From the NCBI GenBank assembly GCA_037893245.1, contig JBAIAA010000028.1, positions 1,240,001 through 1,304,000 of the forward strand: 64,000 bases of DNA. The letters are read 5' to 3'. How positions within the stretch are numbered: the first letter of the stretch is position 1; each line of letters starts with the position of its first letter. This document shows, in pieces, positions 11,150 to 23,220 of this stretch. Made by a program: the position numbers and the translations under genes. The notes below the pieces were generated by a model. It was not told the DNA's origin, ran no database searches, and was given only the letters and a program-made list of their open reading frames with translations. Source of the DNA: Crossaster papposus (taxonomy: Eukaryota; Echinodermata; Asteroidea; Velatida; Solasteridae).

Positions 11150-11259
11150 GGGCCGTTTCCAAACCCCTGGCTTTGGCTCCGTCTCCGGCTACAGCCTATT
11201 GCAAATCTGTATGAATGAAGCGTGGTACGAAGACAAAGCTGGGGTTCGGAAAACAGCCC
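11150..11259. mobile_element. Short hairpin MITE (GGCCGTTTTCC family)
   Basis: A roughly 110-bp hairpin begins GGGCCGTTTCCAAACCCCTG and ends CTGGGGTTCGGAAAACAGCCC. It is the same family as 1365-1469. Confidence 0.7.
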
Positions 11260-12088
11260 AAGGCATGCGAACCAACATTCTTCTGCAACGCGCATTTATA
11301 TTGGTCCATTCGCTTGGACATCTGAGGCGTTCTCACAAATGTTTATCCCGAGTCCCACGTAAACATTTAAATTAATCGGAAAAGATGTAGAAATTAACAT
11401 ACAGAACGTGAAATAAAGCTTTGCTATTATAGTATACAGAATAAGAAACATAAAAGACTGAAAAGCTACGTAAACGCCAATAAAATTAAGTATAGTGGTA
11501 GAAATTGTCATTTTACCAGGGTGGACGTTCATATCATGTATTGGCCAACTTGTTTAATGATTGCTGCAAATGTCCGCAGTGTTTGAGGGCGACAACTCAA
11601 GAGCCCGTTAAACTCTGCGTGGCTTAGGATGCCTTCCAATATAACTGTAAGACCTTTGATTTATCAATACATTTAAAACGCACAATGTAAATTGAGAATA
11701 TACGCTGCAGTATGCGGGTTCCATTAATTTTTTGTTAGAGACGAAAATAGCATTGTATGCGTGATGACGCAATGATTAGACGGCAGAGCTATCGCCTCAT
11801 TAGCTCAGTCCAGCTATATTGTGGTTTTTGTATTCGGAAAATGATTTCCATATAAGGCTACATCTGTGATTATTGTTCAGGTCTGTGTCAGTTGCAACTA
11901 TACAAACTAGATTGCTACATACTATTATTGTAACATAAAATATGAAATTCAGTCGTGTATTATTTCGAAAAATCTAATTTTTGTTGGTGAATATATTATT
12001 TTTGCTCTATTTTACATGATATTTATGCATGTAAGTTATGTCGTAGCTAGTTGCTGTAGCATTCGAGTTTTTCCAGTTCACCAGGTAC

Positions 12089-12324
12089 TTAAAGGTAGGA
12101 TACACCATTTGCAGATATCAAAAATATTTACTACCGAATTATTAGAAAAAACTGCCCGACGCCGGTTAAAAATGAACGCCGTTTTTCTTGCTTTTCTCAG
12201 CATTCATTATTGTAAAACTTCAATTAAACGATATCAGTTGAACGATATTTACTATAAAATACAACCCTGAATCCGCATATTCATGATAATTCAAGCAATT
12301 ACCAATGGTGTGTCCTACCTTTAA
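12089..12324. mobile_element. TTAA-bounded MITE (AAAGGTAGGATACACCA family), internally deleted
   Basis: Starts TTAAAGGTAGGATACACC and ends TGTCCTACCTTTAA. At 236 bp it lacks part of the centre seen in the roughly 390-bp copies. Confidence 0.8.
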
Positions 12325-13075
12325 ATTGTCAAATGTGACCGAATTAATGCCATGTGTTTGCCGCATGCTATTTGTAGTCAAATAGAAATAAACAAGGACC
12401 GATGAAAGCTTCTTGTTTTGCATTGTCAATCAAGCTATCAGATCTAAGGAAGAGTAAGATATTCTACGCCTATTTCAATGCACTAAAAACTACATCGGTG
12501 TGGTGGACAACAGGCCAGAGGTGACAAACAACACCAACGGGGAAGCTATAGACAGACAAAACAAATTGTAGAAACAGAATTAATGGGAAATGGGAAATCG
12601 ACTGACGCACTTGCTCCTTCCTGTGGATGTATGCCTACACAATAATACTCAGCTAATTACAACAAACGGAAAACAGGTGCAAAACAGCGCCAATGCGAAG
12701 TCGGATTCAGTGGGTTGTTTTATCTCCCCAAGAGGATACATTAAAATTGGACGAATATACAGATTGACGTCACAAGCTGTAATTTGCAAGACACGCGCAT
12801 TCAAGTGGACGCGCGTTTTGCCTTTAGATATGGGTGCGATATTTAGATGTTGTGGAGGTATATGTATATTGTTTATGTATATTGTACCAGGAAATTTGTC
12901 AAAATTGAAAGTTATAGTCCAAACAAAACTGTTGAATTTTATGAGTTTGAAACGAGATATCCGGGAAGAGAAACAAAATGCCAACCAAGGTCAATCTGCT
13001 TGAGCTGACCAAATTTTGTCTGACTCTGATGTCTTCTTCTTTTGTTTCGAAACGAATTTAGCACTCGTTTACCAG

Positions 13076-13318
13076 TGGCCGATTTCATGCAGCTGCTAAG
13101 CACACAAAGGTACTTAGCATGAACATTCTTCCTTGGGAAAAACAAGGTTACAAACCAATTTTCAGGTGATGTATATTGTTTGTGACTGGTACTCAGCTGC
13201 ATGGTTTTTGCTTAGCATAAAGAACACATGGAGTTTTGGCCGGTAACCTGTTTTTACTGAGCAAGACTTTTAGGTGCTAGCATAGTTTTGTGCTTAGCAG
13301 TTGCATGAAATTTGACCA
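13076..13318. mobile_element. MITE (GGGGCCAATTTCAYGAAGC family), copy 2
   Basis: A degenerate copy begins TGGCCGATTTCATGCAGC and ends GCATGAAATTTGACCA. The inner TGCTAAGCAC and TGTGCTTAGCA pair is retained. Confidence 0.7.
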
Positions 13319-14071
13319 GGGTATAAAGTGCATATTGAGAATTTCAAACGAAATCAATTTCGATATGAATTTACAATGACTGGCGAATAAATTTGGTCTT
13401 GTCGAAATTAAGCCTTGAAAAAATCCTCAATACATGTAGGCCCTACATGTATACATGTACATGTACATACATTCGCATTTTTGTATCACTGTGGAGACAT
13501 GGCTTTGTTCTCGTGTACAAAATGGTTAGAAAGTCGAGCACGTTTTTCAAAATGCTCCCATTTTAACCATAATTTTTTTCCTGGGTTGAAATTTCGACCC
13601 AATATACCCTATATTATACCCTAACCCAAACACTAACCCTAAACCACATCCTAATCCTAGTTTTTGAGTAATTTAAGTAAAATCCAAAAATCTAATTCGT
13701 GAAATTCCCAATGGAGACCTATTCATCTATAGAAATTTACCCTCCGGAGACATTTTGTCTCCATTGTACACATTGTGTTCATGTCTCCAGAGGGTACCGT
13801 ATTTCGGAACATGTGTATATGCAAAAATCAAATACCAAATACTATCTGAAAATAAAGTTGGGGCGTGCAACGCAATTTGTCGATTGTATGACCCAGTTAA
13901 ACCCTATACAAGCAAGGCAAACATAATTTTTTTTTTTTAAATACATTCTCCCTAATGGTTTTTTTACCATAAACAAAATTCTGTAGGGACATCAAGTGCT
14001 TGGTACTTGCTAATGGACTCACAGTTAAATTACTTCATAATTAGTTAATGGCCTCACTCTACCGATAAGGT
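13319..14071. other. Intron 1 sequence without genes
   Basis: Contains ACATGT/TACATG microsatellite words at about 13430-13470, and a hairpin at about 13739-13797 with arms ACCCTCCGGAGACA and TGTCTCCAGAGGGT. No coding signal was recognised. Confidence 0.5.
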
Positions 14072-14373
14072 TAATTATGCTAATGTGCATCAGAGCTCGC
14101 GCTGTGCCGTTTTAGACTGACATGCTTATTATTAAATTGCAAGGGAGAAAGGTTATGTTAACTTAGAATTCTAAATTCGGTACTCTGTGGAGACCTGAGC
14201 ACAATGAGAACAGTGGGAGTCAAAAGGTATCCGCTGGGTATATTTCAATAGATGAATAGGTCTCCACATTGTTTCACGAATAGATATCTGGAATTTGTTT
14301 ACTGTCGCAATCGGTTGAGCTCTAGGGATGAATGGGTTAGGGTTATAGCCCAGGGAAGTAAATCTAGGGTAAT
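14072..14373. repeat. Direct repeat A, copy 1
   Basis: About 300 bp, from TAATTATGCTAATG through CAGAGCTCGCGCTGTGCCG to AAATCTAGGGTAA. It recurs at 14665-14988 at high identity. The interval between copies contains a 16+16-bp hairpin at 14444-14481 (GACACTTAGGGAGACA and its complement). Confidence 0.8.
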
Positions 14374-14664
14374 TAATAATTCTTCCAAATAGGCACTTTG
14401 GGAGACAAATTAGCGTAAGTTGTTAGGTAATAAGGAGACATTGACACTTAGGGAGACATTTCAGTGTCTCCCTAAGTGTCTATCTACCCTAAAAAACGAT
14501 ATATTTTGTAATTTTTTTTCTTCCTAGAACGACAGAGTTTAGTCTAAATAGCATAAATCCCGAAGATCTTAGAGAAAAGGGTTAGGGTAAACAAGTTAGG
14601 ACTGTTTTAAGTTTATGTACATCTCTATGGGATTGTCTCCCTAAGTGCCTATTTGGAGGTATAG

Positions 14665-14988
14665 TAATTATGCTAATGGTGCATCAGAGCTCGCGCTGTG
14701 CCGTTTTAGACTGATGTGAATATTATTAAATTGCAATGGAGAAACTCACAAAGGTTATGTACGTTAGCTTATAGAATTATAAATTCGGTACCCTGTGGAG
14801 ACCTGAGCACAATGATAACAATGGGAGTCAAAGGGTATCCGCTGGGTATAGGCCTATTTCAATAGATGAATAGGGCTCCACATTGTTTCACGAATAGATA
14901 TCTGGAATTTGTTTACTGTCGCAATCAGTTGAGCTCTATGGATGAATGGGTTAGGGTTATAGCCCAGGGAATTAAATCTAGGGTAAAT
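14665..14988. repeat. Direct repeat A, copy 2
   Basis: This is the second copy of the block at 14072-14373, in the same orientation and about 590 bp downstream. It is probably a local duplication inside intron 1 of the LAMP-like gene. Confidence 0.8.
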
Positions 14989-15543
14989 AAGACAAATTTA
15001 CAAAATAACCCTCGACGTTTAGAAAATTGTGTACACGAGAACAAAGAGATGTCTCCACAAGGATACACATTTGAGAATACATGTACCTGTTCGTTTTATA
15101 TAATAAATTCAAACAATGACATATTATTGTCACTATAATAGTTCACAATTTGTTTTACTTACAATGTAAACGTTTATCGATCTACATGGCATATATATGT
15201 ATAATAATTGTTAACTCTTATCATCAATTTATTTCATTTGACCTGTACTTCTAACACAATGTCAGAAACAAAAACATTTGAATTAACAAAAGAAATATTT
15301 TACATTTAGATTTCCACAATAGAATGGGTCTGGGGTTTTTCTTAACTCATTGACAGAAATGATCTTATTAAAAAATATCACGAAGCATTACCGTGGATTG
15401 GAATCGAACAGCACGCAGTGGTTGATGAAATTATTAGTCATGCACGCTTGCCTCAAGATCCCATCATTTGAAGAAAAACAAATAACATTCACAATTAATT
15501 AATCTGAATAAAAGCAGTCTGCTACATTCTGATAGAAACTTAC
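14989..15543. other. Intron 1 near the first exon
   Basis: AT-rich and unique-looking, with no recognised repeat family or exon up to the GTAAGT donor at 15538-15543 (minus strand). Confidence 0.5.
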
Positions 15544-15631
15544 CCGAGCATATCCACAAGATAAGCAACGAGCGTACTACCATCGTGGCTACCCGTGTAG
15601 TCGCAGCTTTCCACCGTCCATCAGAGGCCAT
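15544..15631 (-). CDS. LAMP/macrosialin-like gene, exon 1 (signal peptide)
   Basis: The ATG at 15631 opens a 29-codon exon plus one base, ending CTCGG|GTAAGT in phase 1, exactly what the exon at 3133-3527 needs. The peptide has basic residues (MASDGRWKAATTR) followed by a hydrophobic core (MVVRSLLILWICS), which is a typical signal peptide. Cleavage would fall near the exon junction, before LCVCVDEEPD. In-frame phase, shared strand and the architecture signal peptide-stalk-LAMP domain support joining it to the two downstream exons across a 12-kb intron. The join itself is inference, since no transcript is available. Confidence 0.6.
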
Positions 15632-16623
15632 CTTGCTTTCCTCTTTTTTTCTCGTCAGAAACTGATGATAAAATTGTAGACCTGAATGAGATGCAAATGA
15701 TATGATTCCCCTTTGCGCTTTCTCCCTCGCAGACACACGCACTCACGGTAGACACTCTCTCTCGTTGCTGCCGCGATGATATGCAGAGGAGGCGATCGAT
15801 GATAATGATGAAGAAGATCACGTGGTGGAAATCAATTATTAGACATGCCAAGACGGTTGGTGTCGTGTCATTGACGGAGCACGGCGAAGCGCGGGGTGAG
15901 TCGGCGCTGCATGCATGCCACTGCCAAGCCTGCCGTTAGTGATCCACGGCCTCTCAGCTTGTAATCGATGAAACTGCGCTGCGCTAGTTTGTACCGCCAG
16001 GAAACCCCTGCACCACTCACAGTCACACGCTGTACACTCGGTTGAGCGAAAATGAAACACTTTGGTCATTCATTAACCCTACTGAGCGACGGCATAGAGT
16101 ATGTCGTAGTTTGGTGATTTGGTTCCGAACCAAATACTTACTGATAGTATCACTAACCAACAATGTAACAAAAAACAGAGCGTGTAAGTTGACCTCGAGA
16201 ACGTACGAAACTATTATAGTAGGGCTACTAAGCCAATTGTGCACTTTTTGATAAAAGCATGAAACTTAGCATATTGGGTCTTGATCCCATGAAAAGCATT
16301 TTTAGATGTGGGGATATCTAATATCTGACCTCTACGAGAAACTGAACTTTCTGGCACATCGAATAGGAGCTTCAACGTGTAAGCGATTAGTTTTCGTAAA
16401 ATACTTGACACTGTTCTTTTAACTGAAAAGTAGATAAAATGTTTAAATGAATATTATTGTTCATTCCAATTTACAAAATGTGAACGATATATAAAGTTTC
16501 CGAGAAACTGTTGAACTTGTTTGCTACAAGTTCAGCAACGTCATAAGTATAAGGCGGTCCCCGCATACAATATACATGTATGTACATTTCGACGTTCCCA
16601 CATGTCAGCGCACCGATATGCAG
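15632..16623. other. 5' flank of the LAMP-like gene
   Basis: The 5' untranslated region and promoter presumably lie here. The sequence upstream of the ATG (15632-16020) is more GC-rich than its surroundings and contains CACGTG at about 15819. CACGTG is the core of E-box/CLEAR-type sites that control lysosomal genes in vertebrates, but one copy is weak evidence. No TATA box or transcription start could be fixed. Confidence 0.35.
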
Positions 16624-17575
16624 TAATAATAATAATAATAATAATATAAAGCATTTATAATGCGCCATCTATCTAGAGAAAACCTATTCCGAGGCGCAAC
16701 ATAAAACACAAACATGACAAAGGAAAAATAATGAACCAAAATAAAATGCAACAATAAATAAAACATAAAGGCAATTCAGGATCAATAATGTGACCCTACA
16801 AGATCAAAGAGGATATCACAGTACCAACACACACTGCCCAGCTGCACATGGCAAACAAGCAAAGAGAGGAGAAGACCAGAATTAGCAGTTGCAACAACTT
16901 AACAGCAATAACTGATTCCTGCCCGACCAAAATGAGAGAAAAAATGGCCGAACATACATGTATTAAGGTATGTGTCAGCAATGGGATACCAGAAATCACA
17001 TTAAAGACATCAAGTAAAAGCTCAAAATGAGTACATAAATCACAATAAAATGTTTTGCAAAAACAATCAAATATTATAAGCAGTTTCAAATAAATGAGTT
17101 TTTAACAACTTTTTGAAAACATTGATGGAACTACAATTGCGAAGTTCGAATGGCAAGGCATTCCAAAGCTTGGGAGCAGCTGCATAAAATCCACGATCAC
17201 CATACGACGAAACAGTTCTAGGGACAGTCAGAAGAATTTTGTCAGCAGATCTCAAAGTGCGTTTTGGAATATATGGAGAAAGAAGTTCATTAATATACAC
17301 TGGTGCCATAGCATTAAGTGATTTCCAAGTGAGCAAAAGTAGCTTAAATTGAATTCTTTGACGAATTGGTAACCAGTGTAGTTGTTTCAAAATTGGCGAA
17401 ATATGATCAAATTTACGAGTGCGGGTTAACATGCGTGCTGCAGCATTTTGAGCACGTTGGAGCTTTGCCAGTAGTTGTTCATTTATACCATATAATAGAG
17501 AATTTTTTTGGAGCCGGGTTTTTTTTTCCGCAATGAGCCTATCACGTCGCAACTTGCGTATAAAAAAATTATTAT
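16624..17575 (-). mobile_element. 5'-truncated CR1/L2-like LINE, 3' end
   Basis: Minus strand 17552-17067 encodes about 160 residues typical of the end of CR1/L2-type LINE ORF2: LQRAQNAAARMLTRTRKFDH, LHWLPIRQRIQFK, YGDRGFYAAAPKLWNALP and KKLLKTHLF, then a stop. The 3' UTR has the usual GCGCC...ATAGATGGCGC-type hairpin near 16660-16700 (GCGCCATCTATCTAGAG on the plus strand). It ends in an (ATT)n tail, seen as (AAT)n at about 16624-16648. The reverse-transcriptase core is missing, so the copy is dead on arrival. Confidence 0.85.
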
Positions 17576-18105
17576 AGGGAATTATTGGCTAAAAAGATCA
17601 CTCTCCTCAAACTTTCCTCTGTTACTGAAAAGTGTTGCTATGTACCTAACCATATCGCCCACCATTTGAAAATATAAAACATCCCCTTTCTGTTTGATAG
17701 GTTTTCTTATTTCAATCAATTCGGAAACACAGGGCCTTTTTCGATTAGAAAATTGGTAAAAATGCTGAAAAACACAATTCTCTATGGAAGTCAACACGAT
17801 TTTCAGGGGGTCTGCTCACTATTAAATGAACAGCAAAGTATACCGTGTATGTAATACACGGCTGTGTCGCACGTCAAAATAAAGTATAGAAAATTCGTAT
17901 TTCAGGAATATAAGAATGGTTTTGATTGATCTAGAGAAGAAAAAAGAATTCCCAATCCAATTGTTGAGCTTCTTTCATCTGAAGCATGGCCCCAACACGT
18001 ATATCACCCGAATCCTTTGTGTATCTTGTTTGCACCTACACTGTTATACCCCTTATGTCTAAAATGGTTTGGTCCTATGAACTGTTGCTGTTGTGCAACC
18101 GCACA

Positions 18106-18136
<31 letters not shown>

Positions 18137-19184
18137 CACACTTATTGTACTCGGGGTATTAGCACACACTGTATTCCAAAATAAAGGTTTTTCATATGAT
18201 GCTTAGGTCAAACGTTATGATTATATCATCTATGTTTATGGCAGTTTCATGGTTCAGATCTTCGTAAAAACAATGTATTATAGAAAACAAAATCAACCAC
18301 ACGTACAAGTCCTATAAACGGCGGCTCAGTTGTGCCCGGAAGTTCAACCGTGACCTTTGTGCGCAAGACTAAAGGCAAGGGTGCACGGTTGTAAATAGGC
18401 CCAAAATTGCTTGCGCCGACCAGATCACATTTTGCATGCCCAGGAAATAATTTTCGAAAGAGCATTTTGAGAGCCATGCATTTAAAGGATTGTAAAAATA
18501 CAGTGTACCACCTCGGTCCGGGAGTGTGAGCTTCTAATTCTGAGCATTTGGGATGAATCTGGCCATGGAATTGGCACTACTTGGCTCTTGAGCGAGAGGG
18601 TATTTTTTTCAAAATGGACGCTCTGCAGATTGGACTTCAAAACTAGTTTTAGGGGGGTTCTCCTTTGTAGGGAAATATCACCCAAAAGTTATCAGATGAC
18701 CCCATACAAATAGAAAAGAAAATGAAAGATGGTGAAATAAGCTTCATTTTGGTGTATAGTTTAGTCACCATGGAGAGTTGTGAGTATTTTTCCCAATTTT
18801 TTTAAGTTGGGGTATTTATCACTGTTGTCTATGGGACTTTATTTGGATGTGCGCAACCTTACACGATCAATTGACGAGTGATAGTGTAGTAAGATGTACT
18901 ACACCACCAATCAACCTGTTAGTAAATTATAGGTCCTATAACCGATAATGTAACATAAATTGACCGATAGTGTAGTAAACGTTACTCATTTTGTTGTGAC
19001 ATTATCGGTTAGTGATAGTACACAAGTATCGGTCAATGTACACGTATGTGACATTATCGGTTGGTGATACATTATTGGTTGGTTACTACATTATCAATGG
19101 TAACAATTGGCTAGCATGTTAACAAAAGGCTAACATGTTGAGTCACGAGTTTGTTCGAAAACGTGTTAAACTGGACTTGTGTGC
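17576..19184. other. Intergenic sequence with poly-C and a TTATCGGTT motif cluster
   Basis: No gene recognised. A run of about 28 C lies at 18107-18135. At 18880-19110 the word (A)CATTATCGGTT/AACCGATAATGT and relatives of TTGACCGATA recur about six times in both orientations, spaced irregularly. Confidence 0.5.
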
Positions 19185-19562
19185 TTAAAGGTAGGATACA
19201 CCATTTGTAGACATCGAAATAATTCACTACCGAATTAACAGGAAATATCTTCCTTTTTTTAAAGTCATTAATGATTGTAGGCATCCAGCAAAGTGATTGC
19301 CCTAGATATCCTGTAATAATTGTTCCGAAAATTGAATTTTATAAAAACAAATTTACGATAAAAAAAATCACGATCGCCGATCATAAGAACCACTGCCTGA
19401 CGCCGATTGAAAACGAACGTCGTTTTTCTTGCTTTTCTCAGCATCCATGATTGTAAAACTTCGAACAGGTCAGGTAAACGATATTTATTATAAAATACAA
19501 CCCCCCAAATCCACCCATTCATGATAATTCAAGCAATTACCAATGGTGTATCTTACCTTTAA
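19185..19562. mobile_element. TTAA-bounded MITE (AAAGGTAGGATACACCA family)
   Basis: Starts TTAAAGGTAGGATACACC and ends GGTGTATCTTACCTTTAA. Full length, about 378 bp. Confidence 0.85.
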
Positions 19563-20312
19563 AATGATAATTAGTGCAAGAAAAAATGTGTACAAGGTTT
19601 TGGGTTTTCATGACTGTGGTGTGAAAAGTGATTGGTATTAGGTAGAAAAAGATATGTAGTTAGTTTTCGAAAATCAATGCATGAAGCATAATGGACCCCT
19701 TCTTTATGTGTAGAAGCCGTCGCACTGCCGATTTTAAGGTCATTTTGTAACACTTATAGAACAAACACTATACAAAAGCTTTAAATGCCCCGCTTTGGTG
19801 TATGGTTAAGGAAGGCATGTATGCACAAGTTGTACATAATTAGGTATCGTGAACAGCGCCCTCTAGTGTCACATGGTGGTCATCCCCCTTTTTTCAACGG
19901 TGGTGCTTTTTTAGGGCAGCATTTAGCGGTCTGTGTGTTCACGCTGTGTGGCAGACTGCCAGTCAAATTTAAAGTCAAGAGTGGGCTCTTGAAATGACCG
20001 AGCCTCCACTACACCGCCAGCAGTGATTTCATTGCTTCGCTTATAAAGCGTTTGATTTAGCGGGACTGTTGAATCTTAATGAAGGGGCCATGCTTCAATA
20101 GAATGGGGCCTCGGGTAAAGACATTACAATATAAGGGTTCAGACGTAAAGAAATAATAACGGATGGGTTCTTATCAACTGCATAAATCTAGAACGATGAC
20201 CAACGATGACTCGAAACCGCCTGAATCAATATTAGCGACGCAAGGCAAACTGGTTGGGAGGTTTTAGTCCACTTTGAAGTTAATATTGGACTCGCCAAAC
20301 TAGCTTGTGACA
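19563..20312. other. Intergenic, nothing recognised
   Basis: Unique-looking AT-rich sequence between two TTAA MITEs. Open frames are short and without domain signatures. Confidence 0.5.
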
Positions 20313-20672
20313 TTAAAGGTAGGAGGATACACCATTGGTAATTGCTTGAATTATCATTAATGGGTAGATTTATGGGGTTGTATTTCATAGTAAATATCGT
20401 TTAACTGACCTGTCCGAAGTTTTACATTCATGGATTCCGAGAAAAGCACGAAAAACAGCGTCTGTTTTCAACCGGCATTGGGCAGTTATTCTTATGTTAT
20501 CTTTGAATTTTTCTTTATAAAATTATATTTTTCGGAATAATTACCGGATATCTAGCGCAATCATTTTGCTGGATGCCTAGAATCATTATTTACTTTCAAA
20601 TGAGTAAGATATTTCTTAATAATTCGGTAGTAAATATTTTCGATATCTGCAAATGGTGTATACTACCTTTAA
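20313..20672. mobile_element. TTAA-bounded MITE (AAAGGTAGGATACACCA family)
   Basis: Starts TTAAAGGTAGGAGGATACAC and ends GGTGTATACTACCTTTAA. Opposite orientation to the copy at 19185. Confidence 0.85.
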
Positions 20673-20929
20673 ACAATAACAGGGCCGAGTTTTGATTTTT
20701 TTTTATGGGAAGTCTTGGGGCGCAGGGACGACGACAAAACGCAGCGATAAAATAAATACATGTCATGTACATAAATTAACGTCAACGTTGGTTCACGTTT
20801 AGGGGAGTTATGGCGTCTAAAAATCCTTCATAAAATTTTCATTTTTCAAAAGTCATGGACATGCTCCTGAGAAATATCTGTAGCCTTTTCCAAGTTGCTT
20901 CTCGCCGCTACTCGGATGCTTTTCTCGTC

Positions 20930-21070
20930 AAAATGTTCTTCAAAACCAAACGTTATTTAGGAAATAGAACCTTAAAGTATGCCATGTTGTCCTTGCGCTT
21001 CCGGGCCCCTAGCCCTCCGTGATGTTGACAAACTTTGTATTCCACTATGATAGTCAAGCCGCAAGTCTTG
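20930..21070. repeat. Direct repeat B, copy 1
   Basis: About 140 bp (AAAATGTTCTTCAAAACC... to GCAAGTCTTG) recurs at 21266-21398 with about 90% identity and a small internal deletion. Spacing is 336 bp. Confidence 0.75.
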
Positions 21071-21265
21071 CAATAAGCTTGTTAATGTGACACCAAATGA
21101 CTTTGCATGTGTCACGTTACATTAAAGGTATATTTTTTTTAAATGGCCTATATCTCTGGAATGTAAACATTGGTTTTCATGTTAAGTATATCCTAACGTT
21201 TCAAAAAATGTACAGTTTAGCAAATCTACACAAAAAGTGAACGAAAATACGTAAGAAACCTGACT

Positions 21266-21398
21266 AAAATGTTCTTCAAAACTAAACGTTATTTAGGAAA
21301 TAGAACCTTAAAGTATGCCATGTTGTCTTTGCGCTTCCGGACACCTCCGTGATGTTGACAAACTTTGTATTCCACTCATAGTCAAGCCGCAAGCCTTG
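21266..21398. repeat. Direct repeat B, copy 2
   Basis: Second copy of the block at 20930-21070. It continues into a locally GC-rich stretch (21400-21490) that is open in two plus-strand frames but has no recognised domain. TGTACA-rich microsatellite sequence follows at 21508-21560. Confidence 0.7.
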
Positions 21399-21691
21399 AT
21401 GAGCTTGTGGGGCCTGGCCGAGAGGATGAAGCGAAGCCTGCCCCGCGTCTTAGGTCACTGGCTGCGACACCAGCCAAGCGACGGTTACAGCACATGTTGC
21501 GCATAACAATGTACATGTACATGTACATTGTACATGTATACTGTACATGTATTTGAACGGCCTTTTTTTAATACGGCTATGTTTCGCGGGTCACGTGTCA
21601 TAGGTGTTTTGTTGCAAGAGCAACTCTTATAGAGGATAAGGAGCATTTTCAAATAACACAATTTCATGAGATTTGAAATCAATGTTCCCCC

Positions 21692-22067
21692 TTAAAGGTC
21701 TGTATACACCATTAGTAATTGCTTGAATTATCAGGAATGGGTGGATTTGGGGGGTTGTATTTTGTAGTAAATATCGTATAACTGACCTGTCCGAAGTTTA
21801 CAATGATAAACGCCAAAAATGACGGCGTTCGTTTTCAACCGGCGTCGGACAGTTTGGGTTTTTTTACGTTTGCCGTCCGGCCGGATCGTGAATTTTTGTT
21901 GTATAAAATGCAATTTTCGGAATCATTACAGAATATTTAGCGCAATCATTTTGCTGGATGCCTAAAATCATTATTTACTTTCAAATAAGTAAGATTCAAA
22001 ATGAATTTCTTGCAAATTCGTTAGTAACATTTTTTTGATATCTGCAAACGGTGTATCCTACCTTTAA
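21692..22067. mobile_element. TTAA-bounded MITE (AAAGGTAGGATACACCA family)
   Basis: Starts TTAAAGGTCTGTATACACC and ends GGTGTATCCTACCTTTAA. Confidence 0.85.
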
Positions 22068-22959
22068 ATGTTCTTTCCGATTAACATCATTTCGTTCAAA
22101 ACGCAGTTCCAGGACCTAGTGTTCCTTTAAATTGACTGCCTATATCAAAACTTTGGTGTTAAAGGTATGGCGTCAGGATAAATATTAAGAAAACCGTATT
22201 GCACTGCTATGTGGAATACTCGATCGATTGCATAGAGGTCGGCAACGGAAAAGTGGGAAATGGACGATCTAAATATTTTTATTTTTTTAATTTATTAATT
22301 TATTTATTTTTGTGGTTTTTTTGTGTTTTTTTTGTGTTTTTGTGTTTTTTGGTTTTTTGGTTGTTTTGTTGGTTTTTTTTTGGGGGGGGGCATTACTACA
22401 CAGAATTTGTTCCTCCAACTTTGTTTAAGTCTGTGGTAGGTCAGTGGTAGGCAAATTTGCCCGGATAAAGAGGACAACCATGGGCGTAATTTCGATTCTG
22501 TGCTAACTTTCCAACAATTAAATTAAAAACTGAGAACAACACACGCTTCTGTAGTAGCTCTTGTTTGAGTGAGAATATCTACATGTACATGTACATGTAT
22601 TTTTTAAAATGTCAATGTCAACCCACCATAATTTGTCTGTATAGTCTGAACACGTTTGAGAGTTTCGAGTACATGTACTTGTATTTAAAAAAACACATCT
22701 TGAAGTAAGGTTATTTATCGTGCACCGGTGTCTATGGGACATATACAGTGCGTCACCGTTTTCAAGGCGAATTTAGCCTTTCACGGTTTGAACAAACTTG
22801 TAAAGTTTGTCCTTTTTTTCGTTTGGCAGTTTGAAACATAAAGATCCATAGAATATACAAGATTAAGATATCATGGGAAAGAAGAGATTCCAATCTTCTT
22901 AAATATAGCAAACGTTAAGAAAAATAGGTGATTAGTTTTGCAGAATTAATCAATTAATA
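22068..22959. other. Intergenic, T-rich low complexity
   Basis: A T/G-rich low-complexity tract covers about 22270-22390 and ends in a G9 run. TGTACA microsatellite words lie at about 22580-22597. No gene recognised. Confidence 0.5.
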
Positions 22960-23220
22960 AAATTGCCTCTTCGTGAAAACGAAAAAAAAAAAACATTAGC
23001 AAATTCGCCCATGGCTGTGAGAGTCAAAATGTATACATTTTCCCATTGCGCCCCAAATTCGCCTCTTCGTGAAAACGCTAAAAGCCAATACGCGCCAAAT
23101 TCGCCTCTTCGTAAAAACGCTAAACGCACCAAAGCGCCCCTTCATAAACACGTTGAAGTCAAGGCTATTTTTAATTCGCCTCTTCGTTAAAACGCAAAAC
23201 GGCACTTATTCGCCCATTCG
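22960..23220. repeat. Interspersed ATTCGCCTCTTCGT minisatellite
   Basis: Five or six copies of a core (A)ATTCGCCTCTTCGTGAAAACGC are spaced irregularly 25-70 bp apart. One plus-strand frame reads the core as NSPLRENAK-type repeats and stays open for 75 codons. It has no start context or domain, so it is treated as a by-product. Complementary GTTTTCAAGGCGAATTT and AAATTCGGCCC...GAAAACGG sequences at about 22755 and 23342 suggest that the cluster is the interior of a decayed foldback element. Confidence 0.65.

Larger units (their letters stand above)
3528..15543. other. LAMP-like gene intron 1 (12 kb)
   Basis: The intron is bounded by a GTAAGT donor at 15543 and a TTTCTTAG acceptor at 3528, both phase 1. 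It contains mobile-element remnants listed separately: TTAA MITEs, a GGGGCCAATTTC-family MITE, foldbacks, a transposase pseudogene and a tRNA-Ile-like sequence. Nothing recognisable as an extra exon was seen in 3528-3796, 4190-4570, 5011-5494, 8363-9826, 10690-11149, 11260-12088 or 12325-13075. An additional phase 1-1 exon cannot be excluded. Confidence 0.5.

Noticed and set aside
12590-13003. 137-codon plus-strand frame as a candidate gene
   Set aside because: No recognisable domain, and a minus-strand frame of similar length overlaps it. It lies inside the large LAMP-like intron without splice support.
13620-13662. CTAACCC/CTAAACC words resembling telomeric repeats
   Set aside because: Only a few irregular words over 40 bp, with no tandem TTAGGG array.
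15816-15824. CACGTG as a CLEAR element controlling the LAMP-like gene
   Set aside because: A single six-base match is expected by chance; mentioned only as a weak possibility in the flank entry.
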